64,000 nucleotides of DNA. Source: Butyrivibrio sp. AE2015 (GTDB taxonomy: Bacteria; Bacillota; Clostridia; Lachnospirales; Lachnospiraceae). Each line of letters starts with the position of its first letter. Positions within the stretch are counted from its first letter, which is position 1. The notes under the pieces are model-generated. The model was not told the origin of the DNA. It searched no databases and saw nothing but the letters and a program-made list of their open reading frames with translations. Location of the stretch: positions 62,001-126,000 of the forward strand of contig NZ_ATVR01000004.1 in the NCBI RefSeq assembly GCF_000420825.1, read 5' to 3'. Shown in pieces: positions 35,713 to 45,555 of this stretch. The position numbers and the translations under genes were made by a program.

Positions 35713-35751
35713 TAAGACAATAGTTTATTTGAGCTATTGTCTTATTTTTTT
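35713..35751 (+). terminator. Intrinsic terminator of efp
   Basis: A perfect 11-bp stem TAAGACAATAG/CTATTGTCTTA (35713-35723 with 35734-35744) followed by seven T. Confidence 0.92.
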
Positions 35752-35782
35752 ACTTTTATCAAAAAATTGAAATGGAGAGGAT

Positions 35783-36688
35783 ATGAAAATGAATATATTA
35801 GAATTTGGAAAGATAATGACAGAGGAAGTAAAGGATGCGCTTGGAAATGCTGTAGATGTAGAATTTAAGGAGATTACCAAGAATAATGGTATAGTCAATC
35901 ACGCACTTATTATCAGAAAACAGGCAGAAAATGTAGCTCCTACAATCTACATCGATGATCTCTATGATAAATTTAAGGATGGGAAGGTAATCATGAGTAT
36001 TGTGAATGAGATTGTTGAGCTGTATAACCAGTATGCCCCAGGGGAAAGCGTTGATGTGTCATTCTTTACTGACTTTTCGAAAGTGGCAGGTCTTTTGGCA
36101 TTTAAGGTTGTTAATTACTACAAGAATGAAGAAGTCCTTAGAGATATTCCTTATAAGAGATTTGCAGACCTTGCCATGATTCCGTTTTGCCTTGTTCACG
36201 ATGAAAGGCTTGGAAGGGGAATCATTACTATAAAAAATGAGCACTTGAAGGAGTGGGAGGTATCCTTTGATGAGCTATGGGAGAATGTCTATGAGAATGC
36301 ACCCAAAATTCTGCCGCTTACTTTCGGTAATATGGCAGAGTATGTACCTGCTCTGAAAGAAATGCCCCTTGAAGGAGTCCTTCCTGAAATGTTCGTCTTT
36401 TCCAACAGTTCAAAGATTAACGGAGCAGGAGTCTTTTTGTATCCGGGGGTAATGGAGGCGACTTCCAAAGCCCTGCAAAGCAGTTTGATCGTAATCCCTT
36501 CATCTGTGCATGAGGTGATAGTTATTCCTTCTGAGAAGATGGCAGTAGATCCGGAATATCTTTATAAAATGGTAAAAGAAGTAAATCGTACTGTTGTGGA
36601 GGATGGAGAAGTGCTAAGTGACAACGTTTATTATTATGACAAAAACACAGGTAAAATGGGGATCTTACAAGAGGAGATGGCTATTTAA
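35783..36688 (+). CDS. DUF5688 family protein
   Basis: 301 residues, soluble, no signal peptide. The pattern VKDALGNAVDVEFKEITKNN, then GLLAFKVVNYYKNEEVL, and the C-terminal IVIPSSVHEVIVIPSEKMAV match my recall of DUF5688 proteins, which occur in many copies in Lachnospiraceae. The molecular role is unknown. It stands between efp and tRNA-Arg with its own GGAGAGG ribosome binding site. Confidence 0.75.
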   Translation: MKMNILEFGKIMTEEVKDALGNAVDVEFKEITKNNGIVNHALIIRKQAENVAPTIYIDDLYDKFKDGKVIMSIVNEIVELYNQYAPGESVDVSFFTDFSKVAGLLAFKVVNYYKNEEVLRDIPYKRFADLAMIPFCLVHDERLGRGIITIKNEHLKEWEVSFDELWENVYENAPKILPLTFGNMAEYVPALKEMPLEGVLPEMFVFSNSSKINGAGVFLYPGVMEATSKALQSSLIVIPSSVHEVIVIPSEKMAVDPEYLYKMVKEVNRTVVEDGEVLSDNVYYYDKNTGKMGILQEEMAI

Positions 36689-36689
36689 A

Positions 36690-36719
36690 TTGGACTTTAA
36701 GGTGCGCATATGATATTAT
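36690..36719 (+). promoter_or_regulatory. Promoter of tRNA-Arg
   Basis: TTGGAC (36690-36695), 18-bp spacer, TATTAT (36714-36719). The tRNA starts 15 bases after the -10 box. Confidence 0.65.
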
Positions 36720-36733
36720 ATTCGGGTATGTAT

Positions 36734-36805
36734 GCACCCGTAGTCTAATGGATAAAACGTAGGCCTCCGACGCCTTTGTTGCTGGTTCGAGTCCAGTCGG
36801 GTGCA
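36734..36805 (+). tRNA. tRNA-Arg (anticodon CCG)
   Basis: A 72-nt cloverleaf: acceptor GCACCCG/CGGGTGC (36734-36740 with 36798-36804), discriminator A at 36805, D arm GTCTAATGGATAAAAC, anticodon loop CTCCGAC giving CCG, and T arm with TTCGAGT. CCA is not encoded and must be added. One T.T pair stands at the top of the anticodon stem and one C.A in the D stem. Confidence 0.95.
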
Positions 36806-36853
36806 TGTTTACTAGTATAGTGGGGACTATTACTTATTCAGAGGTTTTTTATA

Positions 36854-38143
36854 ATGAAAAAGAAAAATGACTTTAATTCATGGAGAAATGAAAAAAAGGA
36901 TATATTTGCAATTCTAGGCGACAATAAAAAGATTCTCATGCCTGTTATCTTGGTACTTGCTGTTGCTATTACTGTCGGTATTGCTATCAGTGCAAACCGC
37001 AGGGCTGCGATGCTTGCTGAAGCTCCGGCCGATTCTGACGTGGCAGCGACTTTTGAAATTCAGGATGTAACTATGGAAGAGAATGCATATCCTGATGTGA
37101 ATGCTCTTGTTGATACTTATTACACTGCAATGGCTGAGGGTGATTCAGAGACTATCAAGTCTATCTACAAGGGACTTGATGAGACAGAAGCTCTTAAGGC
37201 AGTTGCAGCTGCAGATTATATAGAGGATTTCGAGAATATCATTGTATATACAAAACCCGGTCCATTGACCGGAAGCTATGTGGCTTACGTATATAACGAG
37301 GTTAAGCTATATGAGTATGAAAAAGCCATTCCCGGACTTGAGACTATGTACATCTGTACTGATGAGAATGGTAGTCTTTATATCAATGGAGACATTGCTG
37401 ATGCCAACGAGATTGAGTATATAAAGAACGTGAATGTGCAGGCTGATGTTATTGACTTAAACAACAAGGTAGCATCAAGCTATAATGAGATGGTCAATTC
37501 TGATGAAGCGCTTGCAGAGCTTTTGACCAAGATGAGATCTGGAATTCAGGTATCAGTAGGAGAGGCTCTTGCATCTTCTGAGGCAAGCTCATCAACTGCA
37601 GATGATGCAGAGGCAAGTGATGAGAGCTCAGAAGAAGTCAGCGAGGCAGCACAGGAGACAGAGCCTGAGACAACGACGGTTCGCACTATTAAGGCAACAG
37701 ACGTAATAAACATCAGAAAGTCTGATAGTGAAACAGCAGATGTCCTTGCCAAGACTTCAAAGGGAGAGGAATTTAAGGAGCTTGAAGCTCTTGCGAACGG
37801 ATGGAGCAAGATAGAATATAATGGCGGAGTTGCTTACGTAAAGACTGAGTTTTTTGAGGTTGTAAGTGAAGAAACTGTCACAGTTGATAATAAAGAGACT
37901 GAAACAGAAACTGAGACAACAACAGAGGAGGCAACTTCAACAAAGGACACTTCTGCCAAGACTGGCAAGATGACTGTAAAGGATTCAGTAAGACTTCGTA
38001 AGTCTGAGAGCACAGAGGCTGAGATCATATCAATGATATATGCTGGTTCAACAGTCAATGTAGTGGAACAATACGCTAACGGCTGGGCAAAAGTAGAGTA
38101 TAATGGAAATACAGGATATATCAAATCTGAATTTTTAGAGTAA
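36854..38143 (+). CDS. Membrane-anchored protein with two bacterial SH3 domains
   Basis: 429 residues. A basic cytoplasmic N-terminus (1-30) leads to one membrane helix (about 33-50). An extracellular domain of unknown type (about 70-220; NALVDTYYTAMAEGDSETIK resembles an NTF2-like helix) follows. Then come an acidic Ser/Glu linker, SH3b domain 1 (about 275-325, DVINIRKSDSETADVLAKTS), a Thr/Glu-rich linker and SH3b domain 2 (about 373-428). Such SH3b modules bind peptidoglycan peptides. It heads a cluster with an oxidoreductase and a SleB-like hydrolase, so a cell-wall role is likely. No enzyme domain is present. Confidence 0.8.
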   Translation: MKKKNDFNSWRNEKKDIFAILGDNKKILMPVILVLAVAITVGIAISANRRAAMLAEAPADSDVAATFEIQDVTMEENAYPDVNALVDTYYTAMAEGDSETIKSIYKGLDETEALKAVAAADYIEDFENIIVYTKPGPLTGSYVAYVYNEVKLYEYEKAIPGLETMYICTDENGSLYINGDIADANEIEYIKNVNVQADVIDLNNKVASSYNEMVNSDEALAELLTKMRSGIQVSVGEALASSEASSSTADDAEASDESSEEVSEAAQETEPETTTVRTIKATDVINIRKSDSETADVLAKTSKGEEFKELEALANGWSKIEYNGGVAYVKTEFFEVVSEETVTVDNKETETETETTTEEATSTKDTSAKTGKMTVKDSVRLRKSESTEAEIISMIYAGSTVNVVEQYANGWAKVEYNGNTGYIKSEFLE

Positions 38144-38170
38144 TCAGACCCGAATAAGGAGGCAAGCTAT

Positions 38171-39316
38171 ATGTTTGGACGAACAAGAGTTGCTATTATG
38201 GGGACTGGCAAAATTGCAGGAGTTATGGCCAAAACCCTTAAAAATACCAAGGGAGTTGTCTGCTATGCAGTTGGTTCAAGGACTGAAGAGAAGGCTAAAG
38301 CATTTGCATCCCAATATGGAATAAAGAGATATTATGGATCTTATGAAAGTCTTGTGGCGGATCCAAAGATTGACCTTGTTTATATTGCAACTCCGCATTC
38401 TGAGCATTTTGATAATGTGAAGCTGGCCCTTTTAAATGGCAAGCATGTTTTATGTGAAAAGGCTTTTATGCTGAATGAACAGCAGGCTAAAACCATATTT
38501 GATCTGGCTGAAGAGAAAAATCTCCTTGTAGTAGAAGCTATGTGGGTAAGATTTATGCCTATGAGAAATAAGCTCATGGAGGTTCTGGCCGGAGGTGTTA
38601 TTGGCGAGCCTACGATGCTTACAGCCAATTTAGGGTATAACATCGCGAATAAAGAGAGAATTGCCAAGCCTGAGCTTGGTGGTGGGGTTCTCCTTGATCT
38701 TGGCGTATATGTTCTTAATTTTGCGTCAATGGTATTTGGAAATGATGTGACAGATATTGTTTCCATGTGCTCTTTTAACAATTTTGGGATGGACCTTCAT
38801 GACAGTATTACGCTTAGGTACAGAGATGGCAAAATGGCCGTGCTTAATGCGTCAGGTCTTTCTGTAAGTGACAGAAGCGGTGTTATCTATGGAACAAAAG
38901 GATATATTGTTGTAGATAATATAAATAATTTTGAGGGAATCACGGTTTACGACTCTGACCACAAAAAGACTGCTTATTATAAACGGCCTAAGCAGAAGAC
39001 GGGTTATGAGTATGAGGTTGAGGCATGTGTGAGAGCGCTTAATGAGAAGTGGATTGAGTGTCCTGAAATGCCACATTCTGAGAGTCTTAAGATCCTTAAT
39101 ATGATGGATTTTATCAGAAAGACTAATGGAATAGTATTTCCTATAGAGAAGGAAACAGATGTTACAGTTACAGATGCGATAGAAACGGCTATTACTACGG
39201 AAGAAGTTGAGGGAACTTCTGAAGAAAAACAAATTGAGGGAACTTCTGAAGGAACGCAAGTAGCGGTAGCTTCTGAAGAAAAACAGGATGAGAATGCGGG
39301 GGCTGTAGAAGAGTAA
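38171..39316 (+). CDS. Gfo/Idh/MocA family oxidoreductase with acidic C-terminal tail
   Basis: 381 residues. The N-terminal NAD(P) Rossmann fold is VAIMGTGKIAGVMAKTL, followed by the catalytic-region motif CEKAFMLN and MWVRFMPM. The C-terminal alpha/beta domain ends about residue 335. The last 45 residues are a Glu/Thr/Ser-rich tail with a repeated EGTSE(E/G) unit, absent from ordinary family members. It would oxidise or reduce a sugar or cyclitol; the exact substrate is unknown. It sits 27 bases after the SH3 protein and 12 bases before the hydrolase. Confidence 0.85.
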   Translation: MFGRTRVAIMGTGKIAGVMAKTLKNTKGVVCYAVGSRTEEKAKAFASQYGIKRYYGSYESLVADPKIDLVYIATPHSEHFDNVKLALLNGKHVLCEKAFMLNEQQAKTIFDLAEEKNLLVVEAMWVRFMPMRNKLMEVLAGGVIGEPTMLTANLGYNIANKERIAKPELGGGVLLDLGVYVLNFASMVFGNDVTDIVSMCSFNNFGMDLHDSITLRYRDGKMAVLNASGLSVSDRSGVIYGTKGYIVVDNINNFEGITVYDSDHKKTAYYKRPKQKTGYEYEVEACVRALNEKWIECPEMPHSESLKILNMMDFIRKTNGIVFPIEKETDVTVTDAIETAITTEEVEGTSEEKQIEGTSEGTQVAVASEEKQDENAGAVEE

Positions 39317-39328
39317 GACGAGGAGTTT

Positions 39329-40810
39329 ATGCAAAAGAAGTATTTATTGGGAATTTTGCTCATAGCGATAATAGCAGGAAATATTCCGTTCATCAGTTAT
39401 GCTGATGAATATGAAGATACTATCGCTGCAATGCAGCAGCAGGAAGCACAAACTCAGGCGGAAATTTCTGATCTTGAAAAGCAGACTAAGGAAACACAGG
39501 ATGCTATCAGCGCTCTTCAGGGACAGAAAGCTCAGACTCAGAACAACGTATCTAACCTGGAAACTCAGAGTAGTGCGTTGCAGAGTACAATTAATGGATA
39601 TTCCAATAAACTTAATTCGCTTAACGAAGAGATTTCTGAAGCAGAAGTGGCAATGGCTGAAGTGTCTTCAGAAATCGTTAAGCTTAATTCTGAACTTCAG
39701 CAAGCTAAGGCTGAGGAACAGGACAGATATAATCTTTTAAAGAAACGACTTAAGTCCACCTACGAAAAAGGGTCAGGTGCCGGACTTCTTCAAATTCTTT
39801 TGGAATCAGGTTCAATCCAGGAATTTCTTACAAAATTTGAATATTTAAATGCCATCATCGAATATGATCAGAGAAAGATCAGTGAATATCAGGAATTGCA
39901 GGCTGATATTGAGAGTAAAAAAGCTGTGGTGGAAGAAAAAGAAGCAGAACTTGATGAGTATCAGACACAACTTGATGAGAAACATGATGAACTGGCTGAT
40001 CTTACAGATACAGTAAGAGGACAGCTTAGCAATACCAAGAGTACTCTTTCTTCTGAGAAAAACAAACTTGCTGATTATGACAAACAGCTTACTGAGCTTG
40101 ATGCCAAGATGAAAGCCCTGGAGGCTAAAACGGCAGCGGCACAGGCAGCTCTTGCTAAACAGATAGCCGAGAGACTTGCAATGACTAAGGAAGATACTTC
40201 AGGTTCTTACGCTGCAAGTGCGGATGAGCTTACCTGGCTGGCGGCAACAATACAGGCCGAGGCAGATGGAGAATCCTATACAGGTAAGCTGGCAGTAGGC
40301 TCTGTGATCATGAACAGAGTTAAGAGTTCTGCTTTCCCGAGCACAGTTGTGGGTGTAATAACGCAGAATATGCAGTTTGCATCCTATCGTTCCGGTAAGG
40401 TTGAGCTTATTATATCAAACGGTCCCAATTCCACATGTATACGTGCGGCTCAGGAGGTTTTGGATGGAGCCCGTGTAGGTGATTATCTCTTTTTCATGAC
40501 CAGATACTGGGCAGATTATTATGGAATTGCCGAATATGAGATGATTGGTAATCATGCATTCTTCTATCGCTGGATCGTAAAAGAGAAAGAAGAGGAAGAG
40601 GAGCAGGAAGTCGAGGAATCTGACAGCAGCTCTGAAAACAATGAAAGCGAATCATCTTCAGAATCTGAAAATGAGGAGAATTCTGAAGAATCCGAGGAGA
40701 ATTCAGAGGAGTCAGAAGATAATTCAGAAGACAATTCTGAGGAAAACTCTGAGGAAAATTCCGAGGAAAACTCTGAGAATAGTGGAGATTCAGGTGAAGG
40801 CGGCGAGTAA
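39329..40810 (+). CDS. Secreted cell-wall hydrolase, SleB/CwlJ type, with coiled coil and acidic tail
   Basis: 493 residues. A signal peptide (about 1-26, ending ISYADE) precedes a long PcsB/CwlO-like coiled coil (about 30-270, rich in Gln/Glu/Lys heptads). A Hydrolase_2 domain follows (about 298-412; LTWLAATIQAEADGESYTGK with the catalytic Glu region, then KLAVGSVIMNRV and GNHAFFYRW). The last 75 residues are a low-complexity Glu/Ser/Asn tail. The domain cleaves the glycan strands of peptidoglycan. The coiled coil may keep it inactive until FtsEX-like activation, as in related proteins. Confidence 0.85.
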   Translation: MQKKYLLGILLIAIIAGNIPFISYADEYEDTIAAMQQQEAQTQAEISDLEKQTKETQDAISALQGQKAQTQNNVSNLETQSSALQSTINGYSNKLNSLNEEISEAEVAMAEVSSEIVKLNSELQQAKAEEQDRYNLLKKRLKSTYEKGSGAGLLQILLESGSIQEFLTKFEYLNAIIEYDQRKISEYQELQADIESKKAVVEEKEAELDEYQTQLDEKHDELADLTDTVRGQLSNTKSTLSSEKNKLADYDKQLTELDAKMKALEAKTAAAQAALAKQIAERLAMTKEDTSGSYAASADELTWLAATIQAEADGESYTGKLAVGSVIMNRVKSSAFPSTVVGVITQNMQFASYRSGKVELIISNGPNSTCIRAAQEVLDGARVGDYLFFMTRYWADYYGIAEYEMIGNHAFFYRWIVKEKEEEEEQEVEESDSSSENNESESSSESENEENSEESEENSEESEDNSEDNSEENSEENSEENSENSGDSGEGGE

Positions 40811-40861
40811 GGCTATCTGAAAGACTATTTCAAATAGTTGAAAAATAATTAGATTTTACTA

Positions 40862-40890
40862 TTGCACTTTAAATTACTAAAATGTATAAT
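40862..40890 (+). promoter_or_regulatory. Strong sigma-A promoter upstream of gdhA
   Basis: TTGCAC (40862-40867), a 17-bp spacer and a perfect TATAAT (40885-40890). Transcription should start near 40897, about 100 bases before the gdhA start codon. Confidence 0.8.
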
Positions 40891-40918
40891 CGTATACATG
40901 CAGTGATGTCTGCGCAAT

Positions 40919-42346
<1,428 letters not shown>

Positions 42347-42442
42347 TAATTACAGGTGAATAAAAGATTCATTATTCTGGTCGAAGACTGTTTTTGTTTT
42401 TCGAGGACACACTTATTTCACACTTTTTTGTGTAAAATGACA

Positions 42443-42471
42443 TTGCAAAGATTATGAAAAACAGATAATAT
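42443..42471 (+). promoter_or_regulatory. Promoter of the small gene at 42515
   Basis: TTGCAA (42443-42448), 17-bp spacer, TAATAT (42466-42471), 43 bases before the start codon. Confidence 0.65.
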
Positions 42472-42514
42472 AAATCACGCTACTGTTGTTGGTCTTTTAT
42501 ACGGAGGCGACGAT

Positions 42515-42673
42515 ATGGGTGAATGGAAACAGGTCTTTGACCGAGTGATGGATCAGTTATATAACCATCCTGAAGAGATGCGTGCCAGACTTCTTAATAA
42601 GTATGATAATAATAAATATAAAACTGAGGAACGTCCTCAAACTGCTATTGAGATGCTTCGAGGTATGCACTGA
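42515..42673 (+). CDS. Small uncharacterised protein (52 residues)
   Basis: The reading starts MGEWKQVFDRVMDQLY and ends with IEMLRGMH before TGA 42671-42673. It is hydrophilic and charged, probably helical, with no membrane segment and no Cys. Its reality is supported by a good ribosome binding site (ACGGAGGCG), its own TTGCAA-17-TAATAT promoter, and a strong terminator 15 bases past the stop. It forms a single-gene unit between gdhA and the convergent DUF4317 gene. I do not recognise a family and propose no function. Confidence 0.75.
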   Translation: MGEWKQVFDRVMDQLYNHPEEMRARLLNKYDNNKYKTEERPQTAIEMLRGMH

Positions 42674-42688
42674 TTAAAATAGTAAAAT

Positions 42689-42724
42689 AAAGGCGATGAA
42701 ATGATCTTCATTTCATCGCCTTTT
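42689..42724 (+). terminator. Bidirectional intrinsic terminator
   Basis: A perfect 13-bp stem GGCGATGAAATGA/TCATTTCATCGCC (42692-42704 with 42708-42720) is flanked by A- and T-runs. It ends the small gene and the convergent DUF4317 gene. Confidence 0.93.
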
Positions 42725-42729
42725 GTTCT

Positions 42730-43866
42730 TTATTTATTCATAAATGTTCTAACATTGATCCCGTTTACTTCAATATGATCATCTACCGCGATAACAAGGC
42801 ACTGTCTGCCGTCAACTATTTTGGATTCTACAAGATCTGTGCGGTCTGGTTTAACCTTGATAACTACGTCAGGTGTTTCAATGTCGAATTTCTTGGTATT
42901 GGCAATGTTGCTTGCAAGAAGAGGGAAGTCCTCATCACCTGCGCATTTTGTGTAGTTCTCCTCGAAATATCCAAGTCGCTCTTCAGATACGCCACTATCC
43001 TGAAGGAGCTGCTTGACGTCTTTTTTGGAAAGCTCAAGTGGTTCAGGGTCTTCAGCGTGATCTTCGATCATATCGTTTAAGTTATCATGAATGTTCTTCA
43101 TGATGTCATAGTCAGCATCCTCGCCGATAGTGTTCTGGACAACCGCATCGAAGATGTCCTTCTGCTCCGGAGCGGATATAGGAGCTCTTCCACCGAACAT
43201 GGCCTCCACAAATTCTGGCTGAAGATCATCAGGTTTTTTGGTGAAGTAGAGCATATTGTGGATATCCATATCTCTTTCTATGAAAGCAGGGAAAAGAAAT
43301 CCCTTTGTAGGACCCTCTACAATCCAATCGCGGTATCTGTCCTCTATAACATTCTTGGATTCATTGTAGCCAAGACCTGCCTTTGAAAGCTTTACAGGGC
43401 AGATGCTGCAAAGAATGTAGTCATAGATCTTGTCGGAAGCATCTTCCATTTCGATTCCGTCATTTGTGACACCGGGAATATCGTAAACTGCGTGAACTAC
43501 GATTATGTAATAGTTTTCTCCGTTGATGTAATTGGCTATGATCTTGTCGTAGAATTCCTCTAAGAGCTCATCATCTTCAAGCCTTGAATTACGGAGAGTC
43601 AAAAGAAAGTCCTGAGTTCCTCCCGGCTGTTCCTGGTCAAGAGGAAACTCAAGACTGATCAGATTCTTGCCAAATGTTCCTGCAAGTGTGTGCTGGAAAA
43701 TATCCAGATATTTAAACATTTCTTCCTCTGGGATCTGTCCAAAGGCCTTTCTGAAAGTAAGTCGCTTGTTTTTTTCATGATCAACATAGCATCCGCAAAT
43801 GTGATCGATAGTGCATCTGTCTGGTGTGAACTGCTTCTTGATTTCTAGTGTTTCTGCCTTATTCAT
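42730..43866 (-). CDS. DUF4317 family protein
   Basis: 378 residues, soluble. The opening EIKKQFTPDRCTIDHICGCY with VDHEKNKRLTFRKAFGQIPE is the typical start of DUF4317 proteins of Clostridia. The C-terminal half carries PELVEAMFGG-like and EDFPLLASNIANTKKFDIET sequences. The function is unknown. It lies 8 bases downstream of a CheC-type phosphatase on the same strand, so they are probably co-transcribed. Whether the two work together is open. Confidence 0.8.
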   Translation of the reverse strand: MNKAETLEIKKQFTPDRCTIDHICGCYVDHEKNKRLTFRKAFGQIPEEEMFKYLDIFQHTLAGTFGKNLISLEFPLDQEQPGGTQDFLLTLRNSRLEDDELLEEFYDKIIANYINGENYYIIVVHAVYDIPGVTNDGIEMEDASDKIYDYILCSICPVKLSKAGLGYNESKNVIEDRYRDWIVEGPTKGFLFPAFIERDMDIHNMLYFTKKPDDLQPEFVEAMFGGRAPISAPEQKDIFDAVVQNTIGEDADYDIMKNIHDNLNDMIEDHAEDPEPLELSKKDVKQLLQDSGVSEERLGYFEENYTKCAGDEDFPLLASNIANTKKFDIETPDVVIKVKPDRTDLVESKIVDGRQCLVIAVDDHIEVNGINVRTFMNK

Positions 43867-43874
43867 TATAAATA

Positions 43875-44480
43875 TTATTTTCCTTTATCCATAAATTTTT
43901 GGCACATATCCTCAGCAAACTGTACCGGATATAATTGTACCATAACGGAATCAATAAGGTCACCTATCGTCATCCTAAATGCTATTTTAACAAATTTATC
44001 GTAGGTAGTATCAAACATTTTTTCAAAAACTTTTATGCTCTCTACGTCAATCTGATTGACGATAGGAGTACTGATATCAGTTGCAATTCCCAGCATTGAG
44101 GACAGACTTGTGGCGCTTGTACCCATCATCTGGTTCATTGCTTCAGAAGCGGCTGACAAATGAAGCTCTGTGATCTCACCTGAGGTATTTGTTCCATCGC
44201 CGCCCATCATAAGGTCGGTCATGACTTTAACATCGTGTTCTTTCAAAACGAGCACGTTATTGCCCTGAAGGCCTTTTACATAATGGATCTGTACAAATAT
44301 ACAGGTCTTTTCGTAGTCATCAAGGGCTTCACTTCTCTTAATGACTTTAACATTCGGGGTAGTGATATCTACCTTTTTATTTACCATCATACTCAGAGTG
44401 GTAGCGGAATTTCCCATGCTTATATTGGCAATCTCACCTAAGATATCAACCTGCTCATTAGTTAAGCTCATTCCTTCCAA
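43875..44480 (-). CDS. cheC: CheC-type CheY-P phosphatase / FliY N-terminal-like protein
   Basis: 201 residues with two copies of the CheC active-site pattern ExxN-X22-P: EIAN...TTP (about 15-41) and EAMN...STP (about 110-136). Both copies keep Glu, Asn and Pro, so both sites may dephosphorylate CheY-P. The FliN-like C-terminal domain of FliY is absent. Start choice: GGAGGT lies inside the first codons of the longest reading (ATG 44495) and sits 7 bases before TTG 44480, which I take as the start. ATG 44471 is a further option. It precedes the DUF4317 gene by 8 bases. Confidence 0.82.
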   Translation of the reverse strand: MEGMSLTNEQVDILGEIANISMGNSATTLSMMVNKKVDITTPNVKVIKRSEALDDYEKTCIFVQIHYVKGLQGNNVLVLKEHDVKVMTDLMMGGDGTNTSGEITELHLSAASEAMNQMMGTSATSLSSMLGIATDISTPIVNQIDVESIKVFEKMFDTTYDKFVKIAFRMTIGDLIDSVMVQLYPVQFAEDMCQKFMDKGK

Positions 44481-44712
44481 GACAGTTACCTCCATGATTT
44501 AATATGAAATCTACTAATATTTTAGTTTATTTAACGCATTTTTGTAAAGGAAGATTTACGTAATAACCTTAAGGTTTATTCTTTTTTAAGAATATATTTA
44601 TAACCTTTAGTTTATAATATAAGAAGTGGAAGTATTTGTTCAGATTTGGTCACAAAAATTACATATTTTGATCGTTTGTGCTTATTTTGTGAGTATCTTA
44701 CAATATTAGCGG

Positions 44713-44762
44713 TGATTAATTGTGATTAATATTGATTGAAATTGATTGAGTATGATGATATT
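44713..44762 (+). promoter_or_regulatory. Five 10-bp repeats upstream of fruR (probable operator)
   Basis: TGATT starts at 44713, 44723, 44733 and 44743, and a variant TGATG at 44753, an exact 10-bp period. The first four units read TGATTRA. The array ends 30 bases before the fruR start. Tandem direct repeats on one helix face fit DeoR-family binding, so autoregulation is likely. Confidence 0.65.
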
Positions 44763-44792
44763 ATTTATTCAATAAAAAACAAAGAGGGCAAT

Positions 44793-45539
44793 ATGCTTAC
44801 ACAAGAGCGTCGTGATCTTATAGTTTCATATGTTAATGATAACAATGCAGTTACAGTAGCAGAGCTTATGGAGAAATTTGATGCTTCCGCTGCTACGATT
44901 CGTCGTGATCTTTCTGTCCTTCATGATGAAAAAAAGATACTTAAGGTATTCGGTGGTGCAACATCTGTTATGTCCGGTGATGTGACAACTTTTGAGCCGC
45001 CAGTATCAGCTAAGGCCTCCCTTAACAGGGAAGAAAAAGATGCGATAAGTAAATATGCAGCATCTTTAATATATGATGATGACTTTGTTTATATAGATTC
45101 AGGAACAACGACACTTGAGATGATCAAGTATATAGAAAACAGCAAGGCCAAGTACATTACAAACGGAATTGTACATGCCAAGAAGCTTTTGGAAAAAGGC
45201 CTTAATACCATGATCATCGGTGGAAGATGCAAGGCTTCAACAGAAGCGATCATCGGTCCTGATTGTATCGAGGGCATCAGTAAATATCATTTTACTAAGG
45301 CTTTTATGGGAACAAACGGCATTTCAATCCCGGCAGGCTTTACAACTCCTGATGTGGATGAAGCCCTGGTAAAGCAGGAAGCTGTCAAACATGCGTATAT
45401 CTCCTATATTCTGGCAGATCATACCAAATTTGGTCAGGTTAGTTCAGTTACTTTTGCAGACATAACAAGCTGCTGCATTATAACGGATAAAGAGCCCAGT
45501 AAGAACTATAGTAGTAAAACAATCGTGAAGGTTGTATGA
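44793..45539 (+). CDS. fruR: DeoR family regulator of the fructose PTS operon
   Basis: 248 residues. The DeoR helix-turn-helix is NNAVTVAELMEKFDASAATI followed by RRDLSVLHDE. The C-terminal sugar-phosphate sensor domain has DSGTTTLEMIKYIEN and ADHTKFGQVS. I chose ATG 44793 (MLTQERRDLIVSYV, the usual DeoR opening) with AAAGAGGG upstream; an ATG at 44736 would add 19 atypical residues and overlap the repeat array. It leads the fruK-fruA-ptsH-ptsI genes. In relatives fructose 1-phosphate is the inducer. Confidence 0.9.
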   Translation: MLTQERRDLIVSYVNDNNAVTVAELMEKFDASAATIRRDLSVLHDEKKILKVFGGATSVMSGDVTTFEPPVSAKASLNREEKDAISKYAASLIYDDDFVYIDSGTTTLEMIKYIENSKAKYITNGIVHAKKLLEKGLNTMIIGGRCKASTEAIIGPDCIEGISKYHFTKAFMGTNGISIPAGFTTPDVDEALVKQEAVKHAYISYILADHTKFGQVSSVTFADITSCCIITDKEPSKNYSSKTIVKVV

Positions 45540-45555
45540 AGTAAGGAGGAAACAC

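Noticed and set aside
36734-36805. tRNA pseudogene because of mismatches in D and anticodon stems
   Set aside because: The other stems, the CTCCGAC loop and the TTCGAGT loop are intact and a promoter precedes it.
44496-44712. A second regulatory RNA in the AT-rich cheC-fruR spacer
   Set aside because: Small palindromes such as AACCTTAAGGTT occur, but there is no consistent fold or terminator to support an RNA.
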